A stretch of 64,000 nucleotides of DNA from Saturnia japonica (lineage: Eukaryota; Arthropoda; Insecta; Lepidoptera; Saturniidae), in the NCBI GenBank assembly GCA_033032175.1, contig CM065322.1, forward strand, positions 14,074,001-14,138,000, written 5' to 3'. This document shows, in pieces, positions 11,257 through 22,642 of this stretch (within the stretch, counting starts at the first letter, position 1; every line of letters begins with the position of its first letter). Below the pieces are notes generated by a model that was given only the letters and a program-made list of their open reading frames with translations, was not told where the DNA came from and did not search any database. A program made the translations under genes and the position numbers.

Positions 11257-11493
11257 ATGGGAAAAACATATAGCAAAGATGAGTAGATAATTATAGCTCA
11301 GAATGGTTCCAATTAAGCAGACTATAGCTCGGTCGAAAGTCATATGGAAACATACGGACTAATGATCCTAGACATAGCGATAGTGTTAGCAAGCATAGTG
11401 GGATACAAGTGTTGCGGATCATGTTGTTCTCGCGTGCGGGGAATGCTACGGAAAGAAATGACTAACACAATAAGTAAAATGCAGTTACAATAG
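11257..11493 (+). pseudogene. Small third ORF of gypsy 1: possible lipid-anchored, one-pass membrane protein
   Basis: Downstream of pol, one frame from the ATG at 11257 to the stop at 11491-11493 spans 78 codons with two nonsense codons (TAG 11284-11286, TAA 11314-11316). The start MGKTYSKDE fits an N-myristoylation signal (Gly2, Ser6, Lys7). After the stops come IIIAQNG and, from an internal ATG at 11344, a hydrophobic run (MILDIAIVLASIVGY) followed by a Cys cluster and basic residues. I know of no firmly named function. Its position, between pol and the 3' LTR, is where gypsy relatives carry env or small accessory genes. Confidence 0.45.
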
Positions 11494-11688
11494 AACATCA
11501 ACGCTGTGTAAAATATGTAAGTGCGGAAAATATTTTTTAGAATTGCGGTATATTATGTGTATTTTTAATTATTTGTATTTGTTATTTTTAGCATTTTACT
11601 ATACTATGTAGTCATATATGCGTTAGTATGTAAAAAAATCTTTTTAACTTATCATGTAAAAAAAATTTTTTGTAAAAGGAAGGATCAC

Positions 11689-11840
11689 TGTAGCAGCGTG
11701 TGCGCTCCGGTAAAGATTGTAAACTTAGCAAAACGATATATCGTGGTTGAGAGCGCACACGGGCTTCAGTCGTCGTCCCTCCGCGATTATTAATATACTA
11801 CTATATCGGAGTAAAGGAATACGCACATTAAAAAGAAATA
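11689..11840 (+). repeat. 3' LTR of gypsy 1, left portion
   Basis: It starts TGTAGCAGCG and matches the 5' LTR closely to 11840, where the Tc1 element enters at a TA. The remainder of the LTR is at 13430-13515. The hairpin arms are conserved. Confidence 0.85.
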
Positions 11841-13429
11841 CACACATCAAAAAAGTCTAAGCATCATGCCTGATTTTTCCATTTATATTAATTAATTTCT
11901 AAATATTTACTCAAACAAAGTGCGTAGGTAAGTAAACTTTTTTGTTATTGATGACATACTGGCTGGTTGTAAAAAAAAAATTTGATTATGTTTTGTTTTT
12001 TATAAAATTCAAATGACTGCGAATTTGTTTGAATTTAAGTGCGTTTTAATTGCTACGTTTAGTCTTGATTTTATAATTTTACCAACCATTTAAATAAAGT
12101 TAGCGACAAAATTGAATTGTTAGATATTCTTTACGTCATGAAGCGACGTCATTTGATGGCAGATGAAATGCAAAGAGCTGTAGGGATGTTGCAAGCGGGA
12201 AGTAATCAATCTCAGGTATCTCGACATGTTGGCATTCATAGAAGTGTTATTTGTCGTCTTTGGCAGCGCTACAATAATACAGGAGAACCCGCTGAACAGC
12301 ATCCAGGCCGTAAAAGGAGTACAACCACTCGGCAAGACCGGTACATACAATTGACTGCAAGACGCCAGCCGATGTTAACCGCTCGAGAGATAAGTTTGAG
12401 GCTACAAATTTCAAGTGGTGTTGATGTAAGTCCTCAAACTGTGCGAAATCGACTGCATGGGTACGGCTTACGAGCTCGACGCCCAATCAGGTGCCCACCG
12501 ATACGTCACGGGAATCGCGCTCGTCGATATGAATGGTGTAGGGAACGCATAACATGGACCCAGGAACAATGGGATAAAATTATGTTTTCCGATGAGTCGC
12601 GATTCGGGTTTCAGCCTGATATAAGAAGGGTGCGAGTGTATCGTCGGCCCGGAAATACTGAAAGGCTCAGGTGCGTTCAGGAAGTTCATCCATACAGCGG
12701 CTCAACAGTTATGTTATGGGCGGGTATTATGAAGAACAGGCGAACTGAGCTCGTTTTTGTAAATGGAAACATGAATACTGAAAATTACATTGAGGATATT
12801 CTCAGACCTTATGTCAACCCATTTGCACAAACCTTTGGCTCCGATTTTAGGTTAATGCATGACAATGTGCGTTCACATACAGCTCGGCGAACCAGTGAAT
12901 ACTTTGCAACGGAGAATATCCGGGTATTGCCCTGGCCTGCACAATCGCCAGATCTCAACCCCATCGAGCACGCATGGGACATGCTCCAGAGATGTGTTTT
13001 GAAGGACTTGGATGGAGCGACAACAACCCAACAGCTGAAGGATTTGCTACAATTCCATTGGGAGCGAATACCGCAAGATGACATAAACAGTCTCATTAAT
13101 TCAATGAATAATCGTTGCCGACAAGTTCTGAATAGCAGAGGAGCCCATACTTTGTATTAAATTGTTCTATTCTTTCACAATAAATACATTTTCATTAGAA
13201 ATTTCATTTTGTAAGAAAAAAGTTTAGTTTCTTATGTATCTTAGTTTCTACAGTATATTCTAATATTGTTCATTTCTGATATTAAAAGAACTTATAAAGA
13301 CAACAGCTGTTATTTTTACATCATAGAACCATAAAGATATTATTTTAAAAATAAAATACAACGTTATAATGTGAAGAACCATCCTAAAATTTAAAGTAGT
13401 ACATGTTGCTTAGACTTTTTTGATGAGTG
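11841..13429 (+). mobile_element. Tc1-type DNA transposon with intact transposase, inside the 3' LTR of gypsy 1
   Basis: The ends are inverted: CACACATCAAAAAAGTCTAA at the left and the complement of CACTCATCAAAAAAGTCTAA at the right, continuing imperfectly for about 28 bp. TA is duplicated at 11839-11840 and 13430-13431. Joining the flanks restores the LTR as seen in the 5' copy. The element is about 1.6 kb with one uninterrupted gene, the usual size for Tc1. It is younger than the gypsy element it interrupts. Confidence 0.92.
12138..13160 (+). CDS. Tc1-family transposase, DD34E
   Basis: Cut-and-paste transposase of about 340 residues with no stops or frameshifts. I chose the ATG at 12138; the open frame begins earlier but without an ATG, and an ATG six codons later is possible. 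The N-terminal third holds paired helix-turn-helix segments (QSQVSRHVGIHRSVICRLWQ), with an HPGRKRSTT linker. The catalytic triad is visible: Asp in MFSDESRFGF (near 12590), Asp in LMHDNVRSHTA (near 12860) and Glu in SPDLNPIEHAWD (near 12965), with 34 residues between the second and third. Its GC content is higher than that of the surrounding DNA. It is probably functional at the protein level. Confidence 0.93.
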   Translation: MKRRHLMADEMQRAVGMLQAGSNQSQVSRHVGIHRSVICRLWQRYNNTGEPAEQHPGRKRSTTTRQDRYIQLTARRQPMLTAREISLRLQISSGVDVSPQTVRNRLHGYGLRARRPIRCPPIRHGNRARRYEWCRERITWTQEQWDKIMFSDESRFGFQPDIRRVRVYRRPGNTERLRCVQEVHPYSGSTVMLWAGIMKNRRTELVFVNGNMNTENYIEDILRPYVNPFAQTFGSDFRLMHDNVRSHTARRTSEYFATENIRVLPWPAQSPDLNPIEHAWDMLQRCVLKDLDGATTTQQLKDLLQFHWERIPQDDINSLINSMNNRCRQVLNSRGAHTLY

Positions 13430-13515
13430 TATATTATTTATCTCTATAGAAACCTCGTAAGGAAACTAGGGGTAAATTAACAATAAATACCTTCAGAGTA
13501 TCAATAAGGTACTAA
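13430..13515 (+). repeat. 3' LTR of gypsy 1, right portion
   Basis: TTATTTATCTCTATAGAAAC and the following bases match the 5' LTR from about 7280. The last 25 bp diverge from the 5' copy, so the outer border is uncertain. Confidence 0.75.
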
Positions 13516-13900
13516 ATACAATCTCGAAAATATCTCAAAGGATAAGATAATAAACGCACTTTAAAAGTGTTTATGAAATAGGGCTGAATCTAGTCAATTC
13601 TCAAAATATCACAAAACTGTAAATGGGAATCATTGTGCAATCGTTTGTAACCCTAGGAAACACTTTGAAATTTGAGAATATCTCAATAGAAAAGAAAATA
13701 ATCGTACCTGAAATTTTCATAAAATTGAATTTTCTCAATTTTTAAAATTTTAACTAACTTTAAACAGTAATCGTCGTGCAATCATTTGTACCCGCAGGAA
13801 ATGCTTTGAATCTCGAAAATATCTCAAAGAATAAGAAAATAAACGCACTTTAAAAGTGTTTATGAAATAGGGCTGAATTCAAAATTTTCAAAATGATAAG
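13516..13900. repeat. Satellite array, right arm
   Basis: The same units as at 6640-7125 resume: GTGCAATC phrases at about 13635 and 13776 are 141 bp apart, with the same internal phrases. The partial first unit continues the one broken at 7125. Confidence 0.85.
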
Positions 13901-15476
13901 AGCCTTCATTTACAACGTGCGTCTTGGTGTTAAATAACTTTATATGTATGTATATCAGCTGTTTAGTTACTATAAACAGGGTTCCACAGAATAAAAAAAA
14001 TAACTGGTCATGGTGAATCAAATCGCGCGCTTAAATGGCTTATACTGAGTAATCCATTAGAGATATAGCAAATTAAACTACTACATAATCATAGGCATTA
14101 AAAAGACCTACAAAAAGTCAGGCAGAGTATACATCTATCTTCTAAGGAACACCCACAATAAGCATTTTTGTCTTTAAAATAGCCGGGAGCGGGGAGCAAG
14201 ATTCGCGCGGGCATTCTGTAGTCTACGTGAGCGAAGCCATGGGCACAGCTAGTACTAATATAAAATTAAAAAATATTGCCGACGCGGTACATCTGGCTTA
14301 TTTAAAATATCAAAACAAATATACATTTAAAAAAAAATCATGAAGGTATGGTTTATTAAAGGAATTTTGTTACTACATAGGTATGTGTACAGTGGTCGCG
14401 ACTCTTACCACTCCGCTTCATTACTAGTTATATTTGAATTATAATCTTATAGAACAAAAATCAGATCGAAAATCCGATTTTACCAATTTATGTGTCTCTA
14501 TTTCTCAAATCCCTAATTACTGTCCGTTATCATCGCAATAGCCGGACTGACCCGCCGCATTCACATATAAAAGGTTTTTAAAAGGATGAGGCCTCACTGT
14601 TACTAATGAGTGGCTCTTTCGTCTATTTTAAATTTACAGATGTAAATGTGGAACGTGAAATAAAGAACGGGAACAATAAAAAAAACCCTACTAATACTTG
14701 TGTAGTTTTTGGAACAAGGGTCAAGTACGAAATATATGTTTCTTATGCTAGATAAAGACCAACCGAAACAGAGCTACCGAACACTATTGAATAAACGAAA
14801 ACGAATAATAGCTGTGTGTTAGTGAAAACGAACGTTGCTTCTTTTTATCAACAAAGCTATACTCTTTTTATTACTTTATTTCATAATTTTTATTGGGGTT
14901 TCATTTTTATTTATTAGAAATTTGAATATTCACTAAGATGTTTCACATCTGCCAGGCGTCCCGTGGCGATCAACTATTTTTGTGTTATAAACTTTCATAT
15001 TATTTTATAAATCGACTCGTGTGTTTTTTCGTGTAAACTATCCGTTTTTGACGTGACAACGTCTTATAAATTGGTTTGCCGGGTGACACTTCAAGAAACT
15101 GCGTTACGCTCCGCTCACGTTATGCGCTCACAATGAGAGCGAGTGAGAGGCACGCGTCCCTTCCACTCGGGCATGGTTAGCCCGCCTAAGAGCCATAGAG
15201 ACAGACAAAAGTCGTTGTCACGTAAAACTTTCGCCCGTATACCGACTTTACAGGCAACCAATTTTTTTTTTATTTAAATAATGTTAAGGTAAATGTCATT
15301 TGCTGTGTAAACACAACAGTGTAGGCAAACGAGCATACATTATTTGTCGGCAAAACCAACATGTTCGCCTTTGCTTTCTTTCTCTATTTCGCTTGGTCTG
15401 TACACGGCATTAGGCGATTGTTTCAGCCATTTGCAACACATAAACAACTAAATAAATTTAAGTTTTAGAAAGCTTA
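13901..15476. other. Spacer with a SINE-like fragment and a GC-rich block upstream of the MULE
   Basis: No gene was recognised. A short retroposon-like fragment lies at 14150-14255. From about 15030 to 15290 a more GC-rich block (GCGTTACGCTCCGCTCACG, GAGACAGACAAAAGTCG) precedes the start of the MULE-type gene, which is now displaced by Harbinger 1. It may be that element's 5' terminal region, but I found no inverted partner past 48333. Confidence 0.4.
14150..14255 (+). repeat. SINE-like or LINE-tail fragment
   Basis: It starts at CACCCACAATAAGC and ends GGGCACAGCTAGTA. A second copy lies at 49181-49272 with the same start and end phrases, and a reversed end fragment at 52168-52225. GGGCACAGCTAGTA-type ends are common in lepidopteran retroposons. 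No coding content. Confidence 0.65.
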
Positions 15477-15977
15477 GGGCGGCTTGAACCAAATACTGTT
15501 TAAAATGATTTAAAATTCGTTTAACTAAACATTTTTAACTTACTAAACGTTTTTAATTGAAATGCATTTAGCATTGTCTTGTACCAAGCGTTTGAATTTT
15601 ACATTTAGCTAAATGTATTTATCATGTCGGCAAAGTAGTTTTGACGTTTCGTTTCTCGCTTGAGTAATAGTTAAACAAGAATTTTAATAAAACCTAAGTT
15701 CAATATCCAAACAGTATGCGTTAAAGAAACGTATTTCATATCGCGGTATGAACCAGAGATAAATGGTATGAACGTTTTGACATTTTGTATTTGTATATTT
15801 TTTAGTTTTCACGCTCGTTTAAAATAAAGTGTGATAAATTGATAATTATCAATTAGTACTCACAGAGTACATTATACATACTGAGATAGTTACTGTGAAA
15901 GTGTGAATAGTGCCATTGTGTTGACTGTTTTTGTTTGCTGAATTGAACTTGTTTTTTATTTGTGTCTGCAATTCAAC

Positions 15978-18103
15978 ATGAGTTCGTTATGCGATAAAAC
16001 TTCTGGGCATCGTGCTAGAGCTCCGAATTTTACAAGAGAGGAACAGGAGTTGTTTACAAGGGTTATCGAACCCTATATGACTATAATCGAATCAAAGAAA
16101 ACAGATGTGATAAAACAAAGTGATAAGCAGCGATTATGGACTAAAATTACAGAGATATACAATGCGAACACTACCCAATGCTCTCGCACAATAGACAACC
16201 TAATAAGCTGCTATAGAAATATGAAAACTAAAATAAAAAAACAACGATCAGAAGCCAAGATGCTCTTAAAAGGTAACTTGTTAATTAAATATATATTTTA
16301 CTCTTATCACCTTGTGGTTATTGGTTCTATTTAACAATATTGAAATGAAAAAAACTGAACAACTGAACAAATTTTTCCAGATCCTACTAAAACAGAAGCA
16401 CTGGTTGTAGCTATTGAGGACAATGGTAAAGATTGGTCATGCATAGCAGAAAAAACTAATGTGCCAATGGATGTTTGCAAAATGGCAGTTGAAGGACTTC
16501 AACAAAAAATACAAAGATCAGATAACGAGCATAAAAAGCATGTTATGGGTACAGGTAATTCAAGTTCGTTTTTTTTTAATAATTTATACAAATTTTACAA
16601 ACTAGAGATCATAGGTCTAGGTGTGAATCAACTGGAGAATAAGAAAATAGCTTTATTATAGGTGGCATGCTGATAATTGTCTCTAAATCACTTTCATAAT
16701 AAATATACTTATAAGTCAATCCTATGTATGTATGGTAATTTTTCATAATTACAGGTGGTGGTCCTTCCACAAGTGACCATGATCCTTTCAACAGGATAAA
16801 AAAAATTATAGGACCTCAAATTGATGGTTTATATACATGTAATATGTTGTTTATTGAAACAATAAATTAGGTTGTTGCTCTGTAAAGAGATATTTATTAA
16901 ATTACTAAAAATTACAAATAACTTTTAATTCTACGCACAGCTTAATTCTATGTAATATTAACAATATACAGTTGTTTACAAACCTGTAAAGAGAAACAAC
17001 ATTAAAAGCTATTGCTTCAAATATAATTTTTACAATATTAATGTAATAACCGTAATCCTTTTAATATGCTTAATGGCGGTCAAATGTGTAAAGTCCGAGC
17101 AGTGAGTAAACACAATTTTTCTACAGATAATGTCTAAATGAACCTAGCGTAAAGTGCTGCCACCATAGATAATACTTGAAACTTAAATGAGGCATAAAAG
17201 CTTCATTTATATACACAATATGATGGAGATGCTAAGCTAATGAAGCAATACCAGGAAAGTATTCCTGAAAATGAAAGAGTTGAACCAGTTGAAAGAGACT
17301 TTATGAATAAATATGGTAAGGGTTATATGTTACTAAATTAGTTATAATATAAAAAATATTATCTGGTAACGAAAGTAATAAAGTATCTACTCAATTTGAA
17401 TATGCAACTTATTTTATACTTTGTTGTTTAGACCTGGAAATTGTTGCTGAGGACTATGTGACACACATACCAAAAACCCAATGTACACAAGTCATCGTTG
17501 AAAATAATGATCACTGTAAGATTGCAACATAAATTTTTTGAAAAAAAAAAACTAATATGCATAAGCAACTATGTATATTTAAAAAAAAACCATTGCCTAG
17601 AGATGATAAGAAAATGAATATGCCTACTATAATTATGTTGTTCATGTTTTAGGCAATATTTCACAAGAACTACATGGAACTACAAAAATGAATAGTAATA
17701 GGTCTTGTATATTAAAAAAGAAGTTGAGCTCTGCCTTAAATGTTGGTAAGTCAAATCATAGTGGGTCTAATTTATATAAGGATATTCATAAAATAATTTC
17801 TAATAAGTAACTATTCTTTATTTTAGAGAAAGCTGAGAAACCATCAAAAAGGAAACAAAATGTCAATGATAGTTTTTCTCGCCTCGCAGAAGAAAAAATT
17901 GAATTAATAAAACTAAATAAAGAGGTAGCATCAGAAGAGTTGAAAGAACGGAAATTGAGTGTCCAATTAAAGGAGATGGAGATTATCCATAAAAAAAAAC
18001 TTTATGAATTAGAAATACTAAATTACCAAAAAGAAATTCAATTTAAAGAAGAAATGAGAGAAAAGGAAGCCATACTTATGGAATTTAAAATTAAAGCATT
18101 TTG
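15978..18103 (+). CDS. Myb/SANT-like DNA-binding protein of Harbinger 1 (6 exons, exon 3 interrupted)
   Basis: The exons are 15978-16272, 16381-16554, 16755-16837 plus 17216-17315, 17432-17515, 17653-17745 and 17827-18103. All junctions are GT/AG and the phases agree. The first ATG (15978) opens an N-terminal trihelix (RAPNFTREEQELFTRVIEPY ... LWTKITEIYN), as in Harbinger second proteins that bind element ends and help the nuclease into the nucleus. A GGGPST segment follows. The C-terminus is a long Lys/Glu-rich helix, probably a coiled coil, ending EFKIKAF. Exon 3 is split by a 378-bp insertion with a 10-bp repeat; without it the frame is intact. Whether the insertion is spliced out is unknown. 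Confidence 0.8.
16838..17215. mobile_element. 378-bp insertion in exon 3 of the Harbinger 1 Myb/SANT gene
   Basis: The decamer TTTATATACA occurs at 16828-16837 and again at 17206-17215. Removing 16838-17215 joins the coding sequence in frame with a normal GGGPST...DGDAKL passage. The insert begins TG and ends CA if the second decamer is excluded, is AT-rich and has no ORF that I recognise. A ten-base duplication suits a LINE- or SINE-type insertion more than an LTR. It has GT near its start and AG dinucleotides near its end, so intron-like removal is possible. Confidence 0.7.
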
Positions 18104-18369
18104 ATTTTATTAATAAATTTATTATATGTATTTTCATTGCAGACTTTTATTTTCATATAAAATTATTATGCTTATTCTTACAAACAGAAATATATTGATT
18201 ATATGAATTTATTTCTTCTATTACTCCAATCTGAAACAATAATAGAATAGGATTGATAAGCAAAATAATTCGAATAGTATATAAATCTACCAGTATATAC
18301 ATAAATGCACCACTACAAGCATTATATAATGACAATTGGAAAAGTAATAAATGATATTAACAATTTTGA

Positions 18370-19824
18370 TTAATAATGATACCTAGAAAAATATTCTTCT
18401 ATGAGAATAGTGCGTTCTAAGTTGCGAGTACGCTGCTGTGGCTGCATTGTAGGTCTATTTATTCTTATTTCTTCTTGCAGAGTAGGATACTCTTCATCCT
18501 CTGGAGGAACATCTTCCCTTTGCTCAATCACTAGGTTATGAAGCACAGCCGTTGCGATTATGATACCTAAATAAAAATATTTTTTCATAATTCATTAATA
18601 CATACTTATGTAATTGATTTTATTTATTAGGCAATTTAAACTATAAAAATATATTTTTATATGTATTGAGATACCTGGTATTCTGTGAAGATGAACACTT
18701 ATTCCTCGAGAAAGGATTGGAAATCGTCTTTTCCATACACCAAAGGCTCTTTCCGCAACATTTCTTGTTTTGATATGAGATTCTTGGTATAAACATTCTG
18801 CCCTTGATTGCATATAACCATCTGAAAGGGGTGTCATCATATACTGTGTTTGGGCATAACCACTATCTCCAAGCAAGTGTTTATTAGGATATTTTCCCTG
18901 AAAAATAATTGATGTATATTCCCTGAAGATATATTTTAAAATAAACCTAAACATGTTGATTTTATTGTAGTTATACCTGTATAAAGTTTCTCTTTATAGT
19001 ACAATTATCCCATATATAGGAATCATGAGCTGAACCATGCCATCTTGCAACTACATCCAGAAAGGACAGATCAGCAGCAACTACACACTGTGTGTTTATT
19101 GAAAAATAGCCCTTTCTGTTCCGAAATATTTCAGCATTATCTCCACCTAAATTTAAAGTACATACATTAGTATTTAAAAGCTTACAGTGAAGGTACATAA
19201 ACCATATAATATTAGACAAAGAAATTACCAGGTGACATTATTCTCACATGAGTACAATCAATTGCTCCAAGAGTCCGAGGAAATCTAGCTATATTATAAA
19301 AATCTACAGAAAGTTTAATCAGTTCTTCTGCAGAATTCGGAACTTTAATATATTTGGAATACAATGAAGCAATAGCATGTGTAACACGATGTACTATGTA
19401 GCAGGCTGTAGACTCGTGTACACCAATCATGTCCCCACATGAAATCAGCTGACTGCCTGTAGCATAGTATCGTAACGTACATAATAATTGATTCATGGGT
19501 GAGATAGCGTTGTTTCTAGAACAAATAGTAACAAAACATGACAGGTAATTTGTACGCATGGGTTGTATGATAAATGCATCATCTTTGCAGATAGGAATCG
19601 AGCTAATTAACAAGTATGAAAGTTATAGTTATTTAAAACTTTACATACTTGTCTGTATTGCTAATCAATTCTGGTGTTATTTCTTGTAACAAATATGTAG
19701 CGGTACATTTGGTAACGCGAAATCTCCTTATAAATTTTTCGTCAGAAAGACTTTCAAATAAATTGCTCCTTTCAAAAACTTGCCGCATAGGTCTGTTCAA
19801 AAACTGTATAATTTCGTTCGTCAT
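18370..19824 (-). CDS. PIF/Harbinger transposase 1 (HARBI1-like DDE nuclease)
   Basis: Five exons on the minus strand: 19824-19649, 19602-19229, 19146-18977, 18897-18675 and 18566-18370, with consensus GT/AG borders. The N-terminal exon ends in a helical segment (RRFRVTKCTATYLLQEI), exon 2 carries a helix-turn-helix region and the first catalytic Asp in GAIDCTHVRI, exon 3 the HGSAHDSYIW segment, and exon 4 an Asp in LLGDSGYA and a Glu in NVAERAFGVWKRRFP. The final exon (ATAVLHNLVIEQRE) closes the fold. It runs toward the Myb/SANT gene, a convergent layout typical of the superfamily. I see no stop or frameshift. Confidence 0.88.
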
Positions 19825-20084
19825 CAGAGAAAAGCTGATCGGAATAACTCATGTTTATTTCGAAAAAATTTAACAAAAAAATAGTGAAATTACCCGCGAT
19901 GACAGTTCACTAAACGTGTTTAACTCAGCTAAACAGCGTCCAGAGCGTATTTAACTTTGACAGATCGGTAAACGTATTTAGCGCCTTAAAAGTGTTGGTA
20001 AAAGACGCTTGTTAGATTTAAATAAAAAATTTTGTTTAAATAAAACTTAAACACAATTAAGACATTTGGTTCAAGCCGCCCTTA

Positions 20085-20362
20085 GTGTTGAGTGAATGAG
20101 TTTCATTGATAAATCAGGTAAAATTCGCGCGTTTACTGACGAGGTCTGGGAAGAAGCATCTGACCGTTTAGGGGGACAGATGAATAAGAAATATATTTAT
20201 ATGTACATTATCCAGAATCGAAACGAGATTCTTAATAATTTACTAAAAAGTGAAGAGTTAGAGAAGTTCATAGGTACCTCGAAAGCTAGAAGTATAGAGG
20301 AATGTAATCAGTCAAATTGATCAACGGAAGCTCATACGACTGATACAACTGTATCTCCGTTA
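20085..20362 (+). pseudogene. MULE/NOF-like transposase gene, 5' part
   Basis: An ATG at 20096 opens KIRAFTDEVWEEASDRLGG and the frame runs to a TGA near 20318, then on without a start until Harbinger 2 enters at the TTA 20360-20362. The same gene continues at 45619: joining across the TTA duplication continues the reading into the segment with IPGEHFF and CLECGNKINLY. The N-terminal domain type is not known to me. The ATG is only 11 bases right of the Harbinger 1 target duplication, so the 5' leader is also split. Confidence 0.7.
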
Positions 20363-21032
20363 CGGCCGGTTCACACATGTCTCCGTTTTATCGTGCGTTT
20401 TTTTTTTTTTGTTGATGGTGTATGTAGTTGTATGAGCGACTTCACACATGGCACAGTATTCTGAATACAGTAAAAAATATCGTTCCGTAAGAAAATGACA
20501 TTCCGTTTTGTCATCGATTACTGGACGACGGAACAGTACCCCTAGCCGGAACATATAACAGCTACTTCAAGTATTCGTATAGAGCTAACTACACTCGATA
20601 CTATTACTATAGTTGTCGGCAGCATGAACACTAATAAACTTACTCACGTCTATACTATAGTAAACGTTACTATAGTTAGATTAAATAAACATAGTCTATG
20701 ACGAATGACCGAATGTAAACGAATGATTCGTTTTGAAATAGTCATAATGGTATTTTATCAATCATTTTTGGTACTTAAAATGTAAAATTTGAAATTGTAA
20801 TGTCACACCATTATATCATACGTAATAATAAATAATAATTAACCAAAAATGTAATTATTACAATGTATTTAACCCAAATTAAAACATGCCCCAAGCTTTT
20901 TGATTTCCGAACGTATCCATTCTAAGTGGTATTGTTTTTGTTTCAAGTTGTCAAGTTGTATGAGATTTCGCGCCGCGCCGTCGTGGTGTTTATTTTCGTA
21001 GTATAATTAAAAATAAATATCTACTTTTTAAA

Positions 21033-22642
21033 ATGTCTCTGAGAACTAACAACGTTCAATTTTTAGTGATGGTGGAATTTATGGAAAAGTAAGTAGCTTC
21101 TCAATAAATAATAATACTAAAGTTTGATTTACCTTTTCTCTATTTGAACGTGTTCTTTACTCATGAGTATATTTCTTTTTTAAAGATATGGAGATTTGTC
21201 TAAACCGCAAAGTATACCGCATGGTCGTCAGTGGTGTATTCAAAAATGGAAGGAATTAAGTGAAATGCTTAACAAGCATGGTCTGGGAGAATTTCGTAGT
21301 GAAGAAAAGTGGCGGAAAGTAAGTGCTAGTTTGTTAACTTTATTCTAAAGGGTTGAAAGCAGTGTCAAACATTTTCTCACTGCATGACTATCTTCAAAAT
21401 AACATCTTTATTAGAATGTTGTGTTCATTATCATTTTATTTGCTATGATTAAGGTTTGGAGTGATTTAAAAAATAACACAAAAAGGAAATGGGCTAAAAT
21501 GCATAGGACATTGAAAGGAACTGGTGGTGGACCAGCATTAAAAATATGTCTTACGGATATAGAAAATAGAGTTCTCTCTATAATAGGTGTCCAAGCAGCA
21601 GTTGGAATGCCTTTCGCAGAAGTTGGTTTTGGTTTGGTTAGTGTATTTTTTATGATAACAAATAAAAATGAAAGAAATACTTGATTTCAATGGGTCCTGT
21701 AGAGGTTATTTTATGTGTAGGTTACTTTGCTTATTTATCATATTATTCATACTCTTCATGAAGTTAAATTGTTTTACATTAACATAAATTTATATATCAT
21801 TACATAAAAACTTTTATTCTCTGAATAATATATAAAACTTAAAGCCTTTGCTTATGATATGAAACTAATTTAAAAATAATAAATTTCAGATGGATGTTGA
21901 AGCAGAGATAATGGTTTCTGAGCCTCAAACAGATAATTCAATAATTGTACAAGCAGACACACATATTGTTGGTAAGTTTCTATGAATATTTATAATATTA
22001 GAAAGAATATACAGTATTATTATAGTTTTTCGATTGTGGTAGAATAATATTATTTGATTAAGTTAATGCATAACTTTATCATAATTTTAAATTAATACTG
22101 ATTGGTAATTTAAAAAGTAGTGGTAGTGTGTTTTAGTGGAAAAACTATATATATATTTATACATTATGAACTATATAATATAGTTTTATGTAACCTCAAG
22201 TTTTTAATTTATTCCTACAGGTGATGAAGATTGGAACACTCCTGGTTCCCACAAGGATCCTGGACCAATACAACCTATGCTGAGATCGAGATCACCTCCT
22301 TTACCTACCACACCACCAATGCCCCTCCAACCACAGTCACCACCAAGGTCTCCCATAGTTCAGCATAATAAAAAAACATTCCCACAACCCACACCTCAGA
22401 GACATCAGCGAAAGAGGAAGCTCAGTAATATATTAGAAGAGTATATTGAGAAATGTGATGCAAATGCTAGAGAGGATAATAGAGAGAGAGAACATTTGTA
22501 TGTAGATTTAGAAAGAGAGAGGATCCGACAGAGAGACATAGAGCTTCGCCAACGAGATACTGAGCTGCAGTTGCAAGCTCAGTGGCTGGACTTTATGAAA
22601 GTAGCATTAAGTATATTAGAAAAATATTTGAGTGATAAGTAA
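21033..22642 (+). CDS. Myb/SANT-like DNA-binding protein of Harbinger 3 (5 exons)
   Basis: The exons are 21033-21088, 21186-21318, 21454-21636, 21890-21971 and 22221-22642. All have GT/AG borders and agree in phase. The N-terminal half is a trihelix Myb/SANT-like domain (NNVQFLVMVEFMEK ... WRK, then VWSDLKNNTKRKWAKM) with a TGGGPA turn. A Pro-rich linker (SPPLPTTPPMPLQPQSPPR) follows, then a basic patch and a long Glu/Arg-rich C-terminal helix (about the last 80 residues). In the superfamily this partner binds the ends and recruits the nuclease. No disruption was seen. Confidence 0.85.

Larger units (their letters stand above)
7126..13515 (+). mobile_element. Gypsy-type LTR retrotransposon 1 (degenerate), split by a Tc1 element
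   Basis: The left LTR is about 7126-7357. The right LTR starts at 11689, is cut at 11840 by a Tc1 element and resumes at 13430, ending near 13515. Both start TGTAGCAGCG. By eye they differ at roughly 13 of 230 positions, mostly near the 3' ends. Between them lie a candidate primer-binding site, gag and pol remnants in protease-RT-RNase H-integrase order, and a small extra ORF. That order and the integrase type place it in Ty3/gypsy (Metaviridae). It sits inside a satellite unit; a clear target duplication was not found because the right border is divergent. Confidence 0.9.
15477..20081. mobile_element. PIF/Harbinger transposon 1 (complete ends, both genes)
   Basis: The terminal inverted repeats start GGGCGGCTTGAACCAAAT at the left and its complement at the right, and TTA is duplicated at 15474-15476 and 20082-20084, as expected for PIF/Harbinger. 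The 4.6-kb body has two convergent genes: a Myb/SANT protein on the plus strand (15978-18103) and a five-exon DDE transposase on the minus strand (19824-18370). It sits about a dozen bases before the ATG of the MULE-type gene. The transposase looks open throughout; the partner gene has an insertion in exon 3. Confidence 0.93.

Noticed and set aside
12247..13096. Several minus-strand frames opposite the Tc1 transposase
   Set aside because: Shadows of a real gene with catalytic motifs on the plus strand.
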